Assembly: GCF_023015625.1 (NCBI RefSeq)
Contig: NZ_JALKAH010000002.1
Span: 434,001-498,000 of the forward strand
Source: Yoonia sp. F2084L
GTDB lineage: Bacteria > Pseudomonadota > Alphaproteobacteria > Rhodobacterales > Rhodobacteraceae
Direction: 5' to 3'
Length of the DNA: 64,000 nucleotides
In this document: positions 34,473 through 45,104 of the stretch, in pieces
Numbering within the stretch: position 1 is the stretch's first letter
How the letters are laid out: each line of letters starts with the position of its first letter
Program-made: the position numbers and the translations under genes
Notes under the pieces: generated by a model
Seen by the model: the letters and a program-made list of their open reading frames with translations, nothing else
Told to the model about the DNA's origin: nothing
The model's database searches: none

Positions 34473-37400
34473 TCACCCCTGCAACGACCTCACCCCAACA
34501 TCCCCCTCAACCCGCGCTTGCATCGCCAGCACCGCCGCATGTGATGCTGCCGCTGTCGTGAAATACGGGATTTTGTCGTAGAGTGCGACGGCGCGGATGT
34601 CGCGGCTGTCTTCGACCGCTTGTGACCCTTCCGTCGTGTTGAAGACCAGTGCGATGTGTCCGTCTTTCAGCCGGTCTACGATGGTCAGCCCGCCTTCGTA
34701 GACCTTGTTGACCACTTCGCAGGCGATCTCGTTCTCGCTCAGCCAGGCCGCGGTGCCCCGAGTTGCGACGATGTCGAACCCCAGTTTCAGCAGCATTTGC
34801 CCCGCTTCCAGCATGGCGGCTGTTTTGTCGGCGTCCTTGATCGAAATAAAGACGGTGCCCGCCTCTGGCAAGTCGGTGCCTGCGCCCATTTGCGCCTTGA
34901 GGAACGCGCGCGGGAAGGACCGGTCCCAGCCCATGACCTCTCCGGTCGATCGCATTTCCGGCCCGAGGATCGTATCGACGCCGGGGAAGCGGGCAAAAGG
35001 CAGGACGGCCTCTTTCACGCTGAACCACGGGGTGTGCGGGTCGGCCAATGTGAAGGCGTCGCCCAAGGGCAGCACGTCCATCGGGTTTTCGGTTTCGGGG
35101 TAGGGTTCGCGCAGGGGGAAGTTCGACAGCGGCTCGCCCGCCATCAGCCGGGCCGCGATAGAGGCGATCGCTGAATCGGTCGCTTTGGCCACGAAAGGCA
35201 CGGTGCGCGACGCGCGGGGGTTCACCTCGATCAAATAGACGGTTTCGTCTTTCACCGCGAACTGGATGTTCATCAGGCCCACGACGTTCAGCGCTTTGGC
35301 CAGCTTTTCCGTTTGCTCGCGAATTTCCGCGATCATGGCGTCGGAAAGCGAGTAGGGGGGCAATGAGCAGGCGCTGTCGCCCGAATGCACGCCCGCTTCT
35401 TCGATGTGCTGCATGATGCCGGCGACATGGGTGGCGTTGCCGTCTGACAGGCAATCCACGTCAACTTCGACCGCGCCTGACAGGTAGCTGTCAAGCAGGA
35501 CGGGGCTTTTGCCGGAAACGACAACCGCCTCCGAGATATAGCGCCGCAACTGATCCATATCGCGCACGATTTCCATCGCGCGCCCGCCCAGAACGAATGA
35601 CGGGCGGATGACGAGGGGGAAGCCGATGCCTTCGGCAATATCCAGTGCCTCTTGGTCGGTGGAGGCGATGCCATTGACCGGTTGGCGCAGCCCAAGGTCT
35701 TGGACAAGCTTCTGAAAACGCTCACGATCTTCGGCCAGATCAATAGCGTCGGGTGTGGTGCCAAGGATCGGGATGCCTTCGTCATGCAACGCATTGGCGA
35801 GTTTCAGCGGGGTTTGCCCGCCGAATTGCACGATGACACCGTGAAGCGTGCCGTTGTCCTGTTCAACCCGCAGGATTTCCATAACGTGCTCAAACGTCAG
35901 CGGTTCGAAATAGAGGCGGTCAGAGGTGTCGTAGTCGGTGGAAACCGTTTCGGGGTTGCAGTTGATCATGATGGTTTCGTAGCCCTGATCGGTCAGGGCG
36001 AAACAGGCGTGACAGCAGCAATAATCAAACTCGATTCCCTGCCCAATCCGGTTCGGGCCACCGCCAAGGATCACCACCTTCTTGCGATCCGAAGGCCGTG
36101 CTTCGCATTCCGCATCGCCCATCACGGGGGTTTCGTAGGTGGAATACATGTAGGGTGTTTGCGCCTCGAACTCTGCCGCGCAGGTGTCGATCCGTTTGAA
36201 AACAGCGTTGACGCCAAGATTGCGGCGGGCGCGGCGCACCTGATCTTCGGTCCGTCCGGTGAGGGTTGCGAGCCGCGCATCGGTGAAACCATACATCTTG
36301 ACCTTGCGCAGGTCATCTTCGGTGACGGGCAGACCGTTTGATTTGATCTCGGCCTCCATGTCGATGATCTCGCGGATACGGGCAAGGAACCATGGGTCGA
36401 ATTTGGTGACGGCAAAGATGTCGTCGTCAGATAAACCGTGCCGCATGGCTTGCGCGATGACGCGGATACGGTCTGGCGTTTGCTTGGCGAGTGCCTTGGT
36501 AATGGCGGCGGCGTCGGGTGCGCCGGGTATGTTGATGTCGTCGAACCCGGTCAGGCCGGTTTCCATGGACGCCAGCGCCTTTTGCATGGACTCGTGGAAG
36601 GTGCGGCCAATGGCCATGGCCTCGCCCACGGATTTCATTGCTGTGGTCAGATGCGGTTCAGAGCCTGCGAATTTCTCGAATGCGAAGCGTGGAATTTTGG
36701 TGACCACATAGTCGATTGTCGGCTCGAACGACGCGGGCGTGACGCCGGTGATGTCATTGTCCAACTCGTCCAGCGTGTAACCCACGGCCAGTTTTGCCGC
36801 GATTTTTGCGATGGGGAAACCTGTGGCCTTTGACGCCAGCGCAGAGGAGCGTGATACACGCGGGTTCATTTCGATCACCACCATGCGCCCGTCATCGGGG
36901 TTCACGGCCCATTGCACGTTGGATCCGCCGGTTTCGACCCCGATTTCGCGCAGCACGTTGATGCTGTGCGTCCGCATGATCTGGTATTCCTTGTCGGTCA
37001 GGGTCAGGGCAGGGGCGACGGTGATCGAATCGCCGGTATGCACACCCATGGGGTCGACGTTTTCGATGGCGCAGACGATGATGGCGTTATCGGCGCGGTC
37101 GCGCACGACCTCCATCTCGAACTCTTTCCAGCCAAGCAGGGATTCGTCGACAAGGATTTGCCCAACCGGAGATGCCTCCATCCCCGTCCGGCAATAGTAT
37201 TCGTAGTCTTCGCGGTTGTAGGCGACGCCGCCGCCTGTGCCGCCAAGCGTAAAGGCGGGGCGGATGATGGCGGGCAGGCCGACATATTCGATGGCGTCGA
37301 TGGCCAGTTGCAGGCCCGCCTTGATGTCGCGTTTGCCCTCTACTTCAGGGGCGGTGATGATGGTCGCCTTGGGGTTTTCGATCCCTAAACGGTCCATCGC

Positions 37401-37802
37401 TTCGCGGAACAGTTTGCGATCTTCTGCCATTTCAATGGCTTCGCGCTTGGCCCCGATCATTTCGACGTTGAATTTTTCCAGAACACCCATGTCGGCCAGC
37501 GCAAGCGAGGTGTTCAGCCCGGTCTGCCCGCCCATGGTGGGCAGCAACGCGTCAGGGCGCTCTTTTTCGATGATCTTGGCGACGACTTCAGGGGTGATCG
37601 GTTCAATATAGGTGGCGTCTGCCAGCCCCGGATCTGTCATGATTGTCGCGGGGTTAGAGTTGACGAGGATGACGCGATACCCTTCTTCGCGCAGCGCTTT
37701 GCAGGCTTGAGCGCCGGAGTAGTCGAACTCGCAGGCTTGGCCAATAATAATGGGGCCCGCGCCGATAATCATGATCGACTGGATGTCGGTACGTTTTGGC
37801 AT
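34473..37802 (-). CDS. carB: Carbamoyl-phosphate synthase large subunit
   Basis: 1109 residues, slightly longer than the ~1075 typical of other bacteria. Two homologous ATP-grasp halves: the first with [20 protein letters not shown] (10-29) and [10 protein letters not shown], the second with [20 protein letters not shown] (~580) and [13 protein letters not shown]-terminal MGS-like allosteric domain starts around [10 protein letters not shown]. It makes carbamoyl phosphate from glutamine-derived ammonia, bicarbonate and 2 ATP for arginine and pyrimidines, with CarA (not in the window). Confidence 0.98.
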   Translation of the reverse strand: MPKRTDIQSIMIIGAGPIIIGQACEFDYSGAQACKALREEGYRVILVNSNPATIMTDPGLADATYIEPITPEVVAKIIEKERPDALLPTMGGQTGLNTSLALADMGVLEKFNVEMIGAKREAIEMAEDRKLFREAMDRLGIENPKATIITAPEVEGKRDIKAGLQLAIDAIEYVGLPAIIRPAFTLGGTGGGVAYNREDYEYYCRTGMEASPVGQILVDESLLGWKEFEMEVVRDRADNAIIVCAIENVDPMGVHTGDSITVAPALTLTDKEYQIMRTHSINVLREIGVETGGSNVQWAVNPDDGRMVVIEMNPRVSRSSALASKATGFPIAKIAAKLAVGYTLDELDNDITGVTPASFEPTIDYVVTKIPRFAFEKFAGSEPHLTTAMKSVGEAMAIGRTFHESMQKALASMETGLTGFDDINIPGAPDAAAITKALAKQTPDRIRVIAQAMRHGLSDDDIFAVTKFDPWFLARIREIIDMEAEIKSNGLPVTEDDLRKVKMYGFTDARLATLTGRTEDQVRRARRNLGVNAVFKRIDTCAAEFEAQTPYMYSTYETPVMGDAECEARPSDRKKVVILGGGPNRIGQGIEFDYCCCHACFALTDQGYETIMINCNPETVSTDYDTSDRLYFEPLTFEHVMEILRVEQDNGTLHGVIVQFGGQTPLKLANALHDEGIPILGTTPDAIDLAEDRERFQKLVQDLGLRQPVNGIASTDQEALDIAEGIGFPLVIRPSFVLGGRAMEIVRDMDQLRRYISEAVVVSGKSPVLLDSYLSGAVEVDVDCLSDGNATHVAGIMQHIEEAGVHSGDSACSLPPYSLSDAMIAEIREQTEKLAKALNVVGLMNIQFAVKDETVYLIEVNPRASRTVPFVAKATDSAIASIAARLMAGEPLSNFPLREPYPETENPMDVLPLGDAFTLADPHTPWFSVKEAVLPFARFPGVDTILGPEMRSTGEVMGWDRSFPRAFLKAQMGAGTDLPEAGTVFISIKDADKTAAMLEAGQMLLKLGFDIVATRGTAAWLSENEIACEVVNKVYEGGLTIVDRLKDGHIALVFNTTEGSQAVEDSRDIRAVALYDKIPYFTTAAASHAAVLAMQARVEGDVGVRSLQG

Positions 37803-37905
37803 GGCAGGCCCCCAGAATATGCAAATTGTCGTGGGTTATAGGGATGGGACGGTCAGGTGCAAGGGGGGATGTACGTTGTGGAGGAAATCATCGGAAAGGC
37901 CCCAT

Positions 37906-37919
37906 TTGATCTGTGTCAA
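37906..37919. promoter_or_regulatory. FnrL/FNR-type box upstream of bchE
   Basis: TTGAT-CTGT-GTCAA matches the FNR/FnrL consensus TTGAT-N4-ATCAA at 9 of 10 fixed positions. It lies 55 bases before the bchE ATG and overlaps the first PpsR palindrome by 6 bases. Expected role: activation under low oxygen (inference from Rhodobacter). Confidence 0.6.
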
Positions 37920-37931
37920 TAAAAATAGACA
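37914..37931. promoter_or_regulatory. PpsR/CrtJ palindrome 1 upstream of bchE
   Basis: TGTC-N10-GACA, an exact match to the TGT-N12-ACA site bound by the photosynthesis repressor PpsR/CrtJ. Paired with a second site 8 bases downstream, the classical tandem spacing for cooperative binding. Confidence 0.8.
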
Positions 37932-37939
37932 GTCAAATA

Positions 37940-37957
37940 TGTAAATTAAAGTGGACA
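37940..37957. promoter_or_regulatory. PpsR/CrtJ palindrome 2 upstream of bchE
   Basis: A second TGT-N12-ACA site, separated by 8 bases (37932-37939) from the first. It ends 16 bases before the bchE start codon, so a bound tetramer would cover the promoter and translation-start region. Confidence 0.8.
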
Positions 37958-37973
37958 TATAAGGGAGTCAGCC

Positions 37974-39638
37974 ATGCGCATTCTGTTTGTTCACCCAAAT
38001 TACCGCTCTGGTGGGGCGGAGATTGCAGGCAGCTGGCCCCCGGCCTGGGTTGCCTATCTGACGGGGTCGCTGCGTCGTGTCGGGTTTGACGATATCCACT
38101 TTATCGACGCGATGACGAATGATCTATCCGACGCGGTGCTGGCTGAAAAGATCAGCGCGCTGCAACCCGATGTAGTGGGTGTGACAGCGATTACGCCGTC
38201 GATCTACAAAGCTGAGGAAGTCTTGCGGATCGCCCAAGAGCGCGTGCCTGATGCCTTGCGCATGATGGGCGGGGTCCATGCGACGTTCATGTATAAGCAG
38301 GTGCTGTCAGAGGCACCGTGGATTGATGTGATCGTACGCGGTGAAGGCGAAGAGATTTTGACCGAGTTGATGTGTGCGGTTCGCGATGGCCGCTGGCCTG
38401 CGGAGAAACGCAAAATCAAGGGCCTCGCCTTCATTGATGAAGGCGAGATTGTTGCGACACCTGCGGCAAGCACAGTGAAAGACCTTGATGGCATTGACCC
38501 CGATTGGACGATTTTGGAATGGGAGAAGTATATTTATATCCCGCTGAATACCCGTGTGGCGATACCGAATATGGCGCGCGGCTGTCCCTTTACCTGTTCG
38601 TTCTGTAGCCAGTGGAAATTCTGGCGCGACTACCGTGTGCGCGACCCCAGGAAGGTTGTCGATGAGATTGAGCGTTTGGTGAATGAGCAGGATGTTGGCT
38701 TCTTTATTCTGGCCGATGAGGAACCGACGATTAACCGCAAGAAGTTCATCCAATTCTGCGAAGAGCTGATCGCCCGTGGCCTGCCGGACCGCGTGAAATG
38801 GGGGATCAACACGCGGGTGACGGATATCTACCGCGACCGCGAATTGCTGAAGTTTTACCGCGAGGCTGGGCTGGTGCATGTGAGCCTTGGTACTGAGGCG
38901 GCAGCGCAGATGAAGCTGGACCAGTTCAACAAAGAGACCAAGGTTGAAGAGAATAAAGAGGCCATTCGCCTGCTGCGCGAGGCCGATATTCTGGTAGAGG
39001 CGCAGTTTATTGTGGGGCTCGATAACGAAACCCCCGAGACCTTGAACGAGACCTATAAGATGGCGTGGGATTGGCAGCCTGATCTGGCGAATTGGGCGAT
39101 GTATACGCCTTGGCCGTTCACGCCGCTGTTTCAGGAGCTCAAGGATAAGGTCGAGGTGTTCGACTTTAGCCGCTATAATTTCGTGACCCCAATCATGAAG
39201 CCAAAGGCGATGGAGCGGGGCGAGTTGCTGGACGGTGTGATGAACAACTACCGTCGCTTTTACATGAAGAAAGCGTTGTTTCACTATCCGTGGCGGGGCA
39301 CCGGGTTTCGGCGACGGTATCTGCTGGGCTGCCTCAAGGCCTTTATGAAAGCGGGCTTTGCACGGACATTCTATGATCTGGGCAAGGTGGGCTATACCGG
39401 GCCCCAGTCGAAGAATAACCTTGATTTCCAGTTTGATGAGAGCCGCACCATCGCCGAAGCGCAGATGGAAGACTGGGAAGCCAGCGCCGATAAGGCCGCA
39501 AAAGCGGCCGAGCGTCGCGCGGCTGTCAGGGCGCAAGGTAAGGCGCGCGCGGCTGAACGGACGGCGAGTTTCAAGATGCCGAATGGGGCGCAGGTGAAGG
39601 CCTGCGGTGGCGGCTCTGAGCAAATGGAGGATGCTTGA
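37974..39638 (+). CDS. bchE: Anaerobic Mg-protoporphyrin IX monomethyl ester cyclase
   Basis: 554 residues. N-terminal cobalamin-binding domain (~1-140; [20 protein letters not shown] and [19 protein letters not shown]), then a radical SAM domain with the 4Fe-4S motif CxxxCxxC at C204, C208 and C211 ([16 protein letters not shown]), and a C-terminal region ending in an Ala/Lys/Arg-rich helix (~500-540). BchE builds the fifth ring of bacteriochlorophyll without oxygen. RBS AAGGGAG at 37961-37967. bchJ follows with an overlap. The upstream FnrL box and two PpsR palindromes support a photosynthesis gene regulated by oxygen and light. No other photosynthesis gene lies in the window. Confidence 0.95.
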   Translation: MRILFVHPNYRSGGAEIAGSWPPAWVAYLTGSLRRVGFDDIHFIDAMTNDLSDAVLAEKISALQPDVVGVTAITPSIYKAEEVLRIAQERVPDALRMMGGVHATFMYKQVLSEAPWIDVIVRGEGEEILTELMCAVRDGRWPAEKRKIKGLAFIDEGEIVATPAASTVKDLDGIDPDWTILEWEKYIYIPLNTRVAIPNMARGCPFTCSFCSQWKFWRDYRVRDPRKVVDEIERLVNEQDVGFFILADEEPTINRKKFIQFCEELIARGLPDRVKWGINTRVTDIYRDRELLKFYREAGLVHVSLGTEAAAQMKLDQFNKETKVEENKEAIRLLREADILVEAQFIVGLDNETPETLNETYKMAWDWQPDLANWAMYTPWPFTPLFQELKDKVEVFDFSRYNFVTPIMKPKAMERGELLDGVMNNYRRFYMKKALFHYPWRGTGFRRRYLLGCLKAFMKAGFARTFYDLGKVGYTGPQSKNNLDFQFDESRTIAEAQMEDWEASADKAAKAAERRAAVRAQGKARAAERTASFKMPNGAQVKACGGGSEQMEDA

Positions 39639-40230
39639 GGATGCAAATCGCGGAACCGGACTGATTGGCCCGAACGCGATTTTGCAATTGCTGCCAGTGT
39701 TGGAACGGGCGGGGGGCGCTCAATTTCGCGATCAGGTCATGGCTGCGGCGGGTGTCTTTGAAGCACCCGGTGATGATGCGATGATGTCCGAGGCACCTGC
39801 GGCCCGGATGCATCAGGCCTTGCGTGTGATTGAGCCTGAGATGGCACCATCGCTGGCTTGGGCAGCGGGGGAACGGACGGCGCGGTATATTCTGGCGCAT
39901 CGTATTCCGAAGGCGGCGCAGGTGGTGTTGCGGATTTTGCCTGCGACACTGGCCGCGCCGATCCTTTCGAAAGCAATAGCCAAACATGCCTGGACCTTTG
40001 CGGGGTCGGGCGCCTTTGAGGTGACGGGGCCTTTGACGTTTGAGATCAAGGACAACCCCATCGTGCGGGGTGAGGTCAGTGAAACGCCGCTATGTCATTG
40101 GCATTGTGCTGTGTTTGAGACGCTGTTTCGCACGCTCGTTGATCCAGCACTACGCTGCGAGGAAGAGGCCTGTTGCGCGATGGGCGCGCCGGCCTGCCGG
40201 TTTGTGCTGACGCGCCGTTCAAAATTCTAG
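39631..40230 (+). CDS. bchJ: Bacteriochlorophyll synthesis protein BchJ (V4R domain)
   Basis: 199 residues from the ATG at 39631 ([20 protein letters not shown]), overlapping bchE by 8 bases; a GTG at 39607 in the same frame is an alternative. The C-terminal half carries the V4R (4-vinyl reductase) small-molecule-binding domain with conserved cysteines ([20 protein letters not shown]). BchJ was first named an 8-vinyl reductase but is now thought to assist porphyrin channelling. The bchE-bchJ order matches Rhodobacter photosynthesis clusters. The stop codon sits inside a perfect 16-base palindrome. Confidence 0.92.
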   Translation: MLEDANRGTGLIGPNAILQLLPVLERAGGAQFRDQVMAAAGVFEAPGDDAMMSEAPAARMHQALRVIEPEMAPSLAWAAGERTARYILAHRIPKAAQVVLRILPATLAAPILSKAIAKHAWTFAGSGAFEVTGPLTFEIKDNPIVRGEVSETPLCHWHCAVFETLFRTLVDPALRCEEEACCAMGAPACRFVLTRRSKF

Positions 40231-40236
40231 AATTTT
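40221..40236. repeat. Perfect 16-base palindrome over the bchJ stop codon
   Basis: AAAATTCTAGAATTTT is fully self-complementary and contains the bchJ TAG. It could form a hairpin at the mRNA 3' end just before the repeat at 40240-40269. Confidence 0.6.
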
Positions 40237-40239
40237 GAT

Positions 40240-40269
40240 GGCTCCGGCGGGAGTTTTTCGGGCAAGATG
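40240..40269 (+). terminator. Short hairpin plus T-run after bchJ; copy 2 of the 30-base repeat
   Basis: CTCC-GGCG-GGAG followed by TTTTT and then CGGGCAAGATG. It acts as a plausible intrinsic terminator for bchEJ and shares 24 of 30 bases with 29191-29220. The stem is short, so efficiency is uncertain. Confidence 0.5.
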
Positions 40270-40339
40270 ATGAGGAATGGTTGACTTCATGCAGGCAAAC
40301 AGGTGTATCGGGCCGACAATCGCCTGAAGGACCTGACCC

Positions 40340-42193
40340 ATGCACGCCTACCGCAGCCATACCTGTGCCGAATTGACCGCCGCCGATGTGGGGCAAACAG
40401 TACGCTTGTCGGGTTGGGTGAACCGGGTGCGCGATCATGGGGGCATCCTCTTTATCGACCTGCGCGATCACTATGGCATCACACAAGTGCTCTGTGATCC
40501 TGACTCGGCGGCCTTTGCCGATGTTGAAAAGGTCCGGTCGGAATGGTGTATCCGCATTGATGGTGAGGTGAAGGCGCGTGACCCCGAACTGGTGAATGCC
40601 AAACTGCCCACTGGCGAGGTTGAGGTGTTCGTGCGCGCGATTGAAGTGCTGGGTGCGTCCAAAGAATTGCCGCTGATGGTGTTTGGTGATCAGGAATATC
40701 CTGAAGAAACACGTCTGAAGTATCGCTATCTGGACCTGCGCCGCGAGGCGATGCAGGACAATATGAAGCTGCGTTCCGACGTTGTGGCTTCCATGCGCCG
40801 CCGCATGTGGGACAGCGGGTTCCGTGAATTCCAGACGCCGATTATTACCGCGTCGTCACCAGAAGGTGCGCGCGATTTTCTGGTGCCATCACGTTTGCAT
40901 CCCGGCAAGTTCTACGCCCTGCCGCAGGCCCCGCAGCAATTCAAGCAGCTGATCATGGTGTCGGGCTATGACAAGTATTTCCAGATTGCCCCCTGTTTCC
41001 GCGACGAAGACCCGCGCGCGGATCGGTCGCCCACGGATTTCTATCAGCTGGATCTGGAGATGTCCTTTGTCGAACAGCAGGATGTTTTTGATACGATCCA
41101 GCCAGTGATCACGGGGATTTTTGAGGAATTCGGTGGCGGTCGCAAGGTGGACCAGACGTGGGAGCAGATCAGCTATCGCGATGCTGCGTTGTGGTATGGC
41201 AGTGATAAGCCTGACCTGCGCAACCCGATCAAGATGCAGGTTGTGTCAGAGCATTTTGCAGGGTCGGGCTTTGCGATTTTTGCGAAGTTGCTGGAGCAAG
41301 AGGGCACCGAAGTGCGGGCTGTTCCGGCCCCAACCGGCGGGTCACGCAAGTTCTGTGACCGCATGAATGCCTTTGCCCAGAAAGAAGGGTTGCCCGGCAT
41401 GGGCTATATCTTCTGGCGCGAAAAGACGGCTGATGCCGTAGCCCAAGAGCTGGGCATTTCAGTGAAAGAGGCGCAGGCCAAGCTGAAATCAGGCGAAGTT
41501 GAAGGCGGCATGGAAGCCGCTGGTCCATTGGCCAAAAACATCGGTCCAGAGCGGACCGAAGCGATCCGCCAGCAGTTGGGTCTAGGCTTAGGTGATGCGG
41601 CGTTCTTCCTTGGTGGTAGGCCGAAGGCATTTGAAGGCGTTGCAGGCAAGGCCCGCAATGTCATTGGGGAAGAGCTGGGTCTGACCGATCTCAACCGCTT
41701 TGCCTTTGCATGGATCGTGGATTTCCCGATTTACGAGCAGGACGAAGAGACCGGCAGGATCGACTTTGAACACAACCCGTTTTCGATGCCGCAAGGCGGG
41801 ATGGAGGCGCTGCAAGGCGATCCATTGGATGTGCTGGGTTATCAGTATGATCTGGCCTGTAACGGGTACGAGCTGGTATCTGGTGCGATCCGTAACCACC
41901 GCCCCGAGATCATGTTCAAGGCGTTTGAATTGGCCGGTTATGGCAAGGACGAGGTTGAAAAGCGCTTTGGCGGAATGGTCAATGCCTTCCAGTATGGCGC
42001 ACCACCCCACGGTGGTTGTGCTGCGGGGATAGACCGGATTGTGATGCTGCTGGCGAATGCGTCAAACATCCGCGAGGTCATCATGTTCCCGATGAACCAA
42101 CGCGCCGAAGACCTGATGATGGACGCACCCAGCGAACCGCAGAACGAGCAATTGCGCGAATTGCGCCTGCGCGTGCTGCCGTCTGAAAGCTAG
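40340..42193 (+). CDS. aspS: Aspartyl-tRNA synthetase
   Basis: 617 residues, bacterial-type class IIb enzyme. N-terminal OB-fold anticodon domain ([20 protein letters not shown], ~21-40), class II motif 2 in [20 protein letters not shown] (~218-237), the bacterial GAD insert (~290-420), and motif 3 in [16 protein letters not shown] (~555-570). Whether it also charges tRNA-Asn depends on presence of AsnRS or GatCAB, which lie outside this window. Its stop interlocks with the convergent response-regulator stop (CTAG). Confidence 0.97.
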   Translation: MHAYRSHTCAELTAADVGQTVRLSGWVNRVRDHGGILFIDLRDHYGITQVLCDPDSAAFADVEKVRSEWCIRIDGEVKARDPELVNAKLPTGEVEVFVRAIEVLGASKELPLMVFGDQEYPEETRLKYRYLDLRREAMQDNMKLRSDVVASMRRRMWDSGFREFQTPIITASSPEGARDFLVPSRLHPGKFYALPQAPQQFKQLIMVSGYDKYFQIAPCFRDEDPRADRSPTDFYQLDLEMSFVEQQDVFDTIQPVITGIFEEFGGGRKVDQTWEQISYRDAALWYGSDKPDLRNPIKMQVVSEHFAGSGFAIFAKLLEQEGTEVRAVPAPTGGSRKFCDRMNAFAQKEGLPGMGYIFWREKTADAVAQELGISVKEAQAKLKSGEVEGGMEAAGPLAKNIGPERTEAIRQQLGLGLGDAAFFLGGRPKAFEGVAGKARNVIGEELGLTDLNRFAFAWIVDFPIYEQDEETGRIDFEHNPFSMPQGGMEALQGDPLDVLGYQYDLACNGYELVSGAIRNHRPEIMFKAFELAGYGKDEVEKRFGGMVNAFQYGAPPHGGCAAGIDRIVMLLANASNIREVIMFPMNQRAEDLMMDAPSEPQNEQLRELRLRVLPSES

Positions 42194-42906
42194 ATCGGCC
42201 CGCCTGCTGCAATCCGGGATTCCACGATCTGCGAAAGTGCAGCGACCCCTTGGTCGGGGTTGCTGCCAGCATCACGCAATTGCACAAGGTTCGATACAGC
42301 CGCGTCCAGATCGTGATCTTGCGCGCTACGCGCCACACCGCTCAGGAATTGTGTGACGTAATCCAGTGTCCCGTCTTCATCCTTGTCCTTCAAAATCTGG
42401 GCGACATGGCTGAGGTCATCGCGAAAGGCGATTGGGTCGGGCAGGATCGTTTCATTCGACATTAACCGTGGGCTTGGCGGTTGCCGTTCTGCTGGCAAAT
42501 GTTCCAAGATCGCAGATTGAAACGCGAACAGGTTTTTGACAGGTTTGGCAAGGAAACCATCGGCACCCGCATCTATCACCTCATCATGGGCACCATCATC
42601 GCCGCTGACCCCCAGAATAACGTCAATGCGGGGTGTTGCTTTTGCTGATGTGCGTATCAGTTCAAGACCGGATCCATCCGGCAGTCCCACATCAACCAAA
42701 AGTACCGTGGGTTGGTAAATCGCCAAATGGCGCCGCGCGTTTTCAAGGCTATCGGCCCGCCTGATCCGCGCGCCCGAACGCAAGCACAACAGGCGCACGG
42801 CCTCGCTTGCAAAGCGGCTGTCTTCGACCATCAGCACGGTCAGGCCCAAAAGCGGGCGGCGTGCGGTTGGCGCACGGGTGAACATCAGGTCGTCAAGCGT
42901 TTCCAT
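42190..42906 (-). CDS. Response regulator receiver-domain protein
   Basis: 238 residues. Residues ~20-135 form a REC domain: acidic pair E28-D29 (VLMVEDSRF), phosphoacceptor D72 ([12 protein letters not shown]) and the conserved lysine in FLAKPVKN (~119-126). The C-terminal ~100 residues are helical ([20 protein letters not shown] and [15 protein letters not shown]), with no DNA-binding or enzymatic motif that I recognise. No histidine kinase is adjacent, so it is an orphan, perhaps a phosphorelay or protein-protein switch. Confidence 0.85.
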   Translation of the reverse strand: METLDDLMFTRAPTARRPLLGLTVLMVEDSRFASEAVRLLCLRSGARIRRADSLENARRHLAIYQPTVLLVDVGLPDGSGLELIRTSAKATPRIDVILGVSGDDGAHDEVIDAGADGFLAKPVKNLFAFQSAILEHLPAERQPPSPRLMSNETILPDPIAFRDDLSHVAQILKDKDEDGTLDYVTQFLSGVARSAQDHDLDAAVSNLVQLRDAGSNPDQGVAALSQIVESRIAAGGPI

Positions 42907-43031
42907 CGTGATTCTTCCCTTCGTTGCAGCTGGCTCTATTCAAAGCAGCACAAGGTAAAGAGGGTCTTAACTCCATCATCCGTTGCGCCGGGCCAGAGCA
43001 CGCGCCATAAAGCCAAAAAAGGAGACGTTTC

Positions 43032-43436
43032 ATGATTGGTCGCTTGAACCACGTTGCCATTGCCGTCCCAGATCTTGAGGCCGCGAGCGCGCAATATCGC
43101 ACCATGCTGGGCGCTGATGTGGGTGCGCCACAGGATGAACCGGATCACGGCGTGACGGTTGTCTTTATCAATCTGCCCAACACCATGATTGAATTGCTTT
43201 ATCCGCTGGGCGAAAGCTCACCCATTCAGGGTTTTCTGGATAAAAACCCCTCTGGTGGCATTCATCATGTCTGTTACGAGGTTGATGATATTCTGGCCGC
43301 CCGTGATCACCTGCTTGCCGAAGGTGCGCGCGTCCTGGGCGGAGGCGAGCCAAAGATCGGCGCACATGGCAAGCCGGTGCTTTTCCTGCATCCCAAGGAT
43401 TTCAACGGGTGTCTGGTCGAACTTGAACAGGTCTAG
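43032..43436 (+). CDS. mce: Methylmalonyl-CoA epimerase
   Basis: 134 residues, a vicinal-oxygen-chelate fold protein starting MIGRLNHVAIAVPDLEAA with the metal-binding His at position 7, and further metal-site regions in GIHHVCYEVDD (~75-85) and CLVELEQV at the C terminus. It interconverts (R)- and (S)-methylmalonyl-CoA in propionate and branched-chain degradation. Followed after 65 bases by the DUF1467 gene, a frequent alphaproteobacterial neighbour. Confidence 0.93.
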   Translation: MIGRLNHVAIAVPDLEAASAQYRTMLGADVGAPQDEPDHGVTVVFINLPNTMIELLYPLGESSPIQGFLDKNPSGGIHHVCYEVDDILAARDHLLAEGARVLGGGEPKIGAHGKPVLFLHPKDFNGCLVELEQV

Positions 43437-43501
43437 CCTCTTGCCCTGACGCCCGATCGGCGTACTTACTCACAGTAACCCCTCATGTAAGGATTGCCGC
43501 T

Positions 43502-43789
43502 TTGGGTCCCGTCTCTGGTCTTGTACTTTTCGCTGTCATCTGGACGCTTGTGTTCTTCGTCGTTCTGCCGCTGCGTTTGCAAACGCAAGGCGAGGCGGGC
43601 GAGATTGTGCCCGGAACTCACGCCTCATCTCCTGCGAATTTTGATATCAAGCGCAAGGCAAAGGTTACCACGCTTTGGGCGCTGCCGATCTGGGCGGTGA
43701 TTGCGGGCACGATCCTGTCAGGTGCCGTCACCGTGCGCGACATTGACTGGTTTGACCGGATGTCAACGCCTGAGGTCAGTCGCGACTAA
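43502..43789 (+). CDS. DUF1467 family membrane protein
   Basis: 95 residues with two membrane segments (LVLFAVIWTLVFFVVLPLRL, ~7-26, and TTLWALPIWAVIAGTILSGA, ~56-75) joined by the family loop QGEAGEIVPGTHASSP. Translation must start at TTG 43502, 8 bases after TAAGGA (43488-43493); no in-frame ATG covers the first helix. Function unknown; commonly next to mce. It overlaps the convergent EI24 gene by 14 bases. Confidence 0.85.
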   Translation: MGPVSGLVLFAVIWTLVFFVVLPLRLQTQGEAGEIVPGTHASSPANFDIKRKAKVTTLWALPIWAVIAGTILSGAVTVRDIDWFDRMSTPEVSRD

Positions 43790-44465
43790 CAGCGTGATAA
43801 AGGTGCGTGAAGGTTGCCGCACCCAAAATCGGGATCACCAGATTGATCAGAGGAAACGTCAGTGGCACAGCCATCAGACAGCCTGCCAGCCAGATCGTTG
43901 CGCTGTGTTGCTTGCGCAAGGCCTTGGCCTTGACCCGTCCGATCCGGCGCATCGCGGCCAGTTGAAAGTATTCCCGCCCCAGTAAGTACCCGTTGAGCGC
44001 GTAAAAGATGAAAATCGCGGCAAATGGGAAGATCACGTAGAGGATCAGGGCAAAGATGTTGGCCGCAATCAGCACGCCGAGGAAGTTCACCGTGTCGCGC
44101 AGCCCGTCCCAGAAACTGATGCGGGGGACCTCCGGCAGGCCAGTGAAGTGTTTGTCTTCGACCGCTTGGGCGACCTCATCAAGGAAAAGTGATGTGATCG
44201 CCGATGCCACCGGCACCATCAGGAAAATCGACATCACGAGCACCAGCCCCAGTGATCCCCAGCCCAGCAGATCGCCGAGCCATGTCACTTCGCCCACTCC
44301 GGGCATGACGATGGGGTCTGCGGTCAGCCATTCGATCAGCATGAGCAAAAGCGCATAGATTGCGACAAGTAGCGCGATGGTCAGGCCAATGCCGCGCCAA
44401 AGTACACTACGAAAGCGCGGATCGGGCAATTGCGACAGCGCTTTGAAGAAGGAGGCAAGGATCAT
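43776..44465 (-). CDS. EI24/CysZ-like membrane protein
   Basis: 229 residues with about four to five membrane helices and the family segment SLFLDEVAQAVEDKHFTGLP (~92-111), followed by NGYLLGREYFQLAAMRR (~159-175). EI24-domain proteins include the sulfate permease CysZ; members in alphaproteobacteria have no proven function. It overlaps the nitroreductase gene by 4 bases (44462-44465). Confidence 0.85.
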   Translation of the reverse strand: MILASFFKALSQLPDPRFRSVLWRGIGLTIALLVAIYALLLMLIEWLTADPIVMPGVGEVTWLGDLLGWGSLGLVLVMSIFLMVPVASAITSLFLDEVAQAVEDKHFTGLPEVPRISFWDGLRDTVNFLGVLIAANIFALILYVIFPFAAIFIFYALNGYLLGREYFQLAAMRRIGRVKAKALRKQHSATIWLAGCLMAVPLTFPLINLVIPILGAATFTHLYHAVSRD

Positions 44466-45040
44466 GCGTCAACCCATGTGGTGATTGCCGCCAGATCAGG
44501 GCGGGGGCGTTCGGGTGGCGTGCTGGTTTCGGTGCCAAGGTGGATGAAGCCTGCGACGGTTTCATGCGTGGCAAGGCCTAGCCCTTCGCGCACGAACGTC
44601 GGGTCATGGCTGGCCCAACCGGAAAGCCAATTGGCTCCCCATCCGGCGGCAAGCCCTGCATTGACCAGCGCCAGACAAACAGCCCCGGCAGAATACACTT
44701 GTTCGATATGCGGTATCTTTTCGGAGGGCTTTGGACTGCTAATCACCGCAACAGCCAAATCGGCATTGCCGAACTGATCCTGTGCTTTGGTGATCTTGTC
44801 AGGATCAATTCCAAGGGCTGCACCACGCGCAGGCACCATTGCAGCAAGCCGGGCCAGGGCAGGTTTGGTCAACACAATAAACCGCCATGGTTCCAGCTTG
44901 CCATGATCGGGGGTGCGGGCGGCGGCGGTCAGTAGCTTTTCGATCGTTGCCCGATCCGGTACGGGTGTCGTCAGCGTTTTTGCAGGGCGCGACCGGCGGG
45001 TCAGCAGAAAATCAAGAGCGGCAGGATTGGGCGTTGGCAT
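44462..45040 (-). CDS. Nitroreductase family protein (YdjA-like)
   Basis: 192 residues from the ATG at 45040 (MPTPNPAALDFLLTRRSRPA); the 30-residue in-frame extension to 45130 is not family-like. FMN-contact residues are in the RRSRPAKTL segment (~15-23) and ARTPDHGKLEPWRFIVL (~46-62), the PDHGKLEPWRF box being typical of small YdjA-type nitroreductases. GWGANWLSGW marks the dimer core. Coupled to the EI24 gene by a 4-base overlap. Confidence 0.88.
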   Translation of the reverse strand: MPTPNPAALDFLLTRRSRPAKTLTTPVPDRATIEKLLTAAARTPDHGKLEPWRFIVLTKPALARLAAMVPARGAALGIDPDKITKAQDQFGNADLAVAVISSPKPSEKIPHIEQVYSAGAVCLALVNAGLAAGWGANWLSGWASHDPTFVREGLGLATHETVAGFIHLGTETSTPPERPRPDLAAITTWVDA

Positions 45041-45104
45041 GGGGCGTCCTTTTTCGTTTCGCATCAGATATGTATCTGTGCGAGTGGCCGCAACAGGCAG
45101 ATGG

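Noticed and set aside
38307-39623. Long open frame (438 codons) on the minus strand across bchE
   Set aside because: It is antisense to a clear bchE, has no recognisable domain, and is explained by codon bias of a G+C-rich gene.
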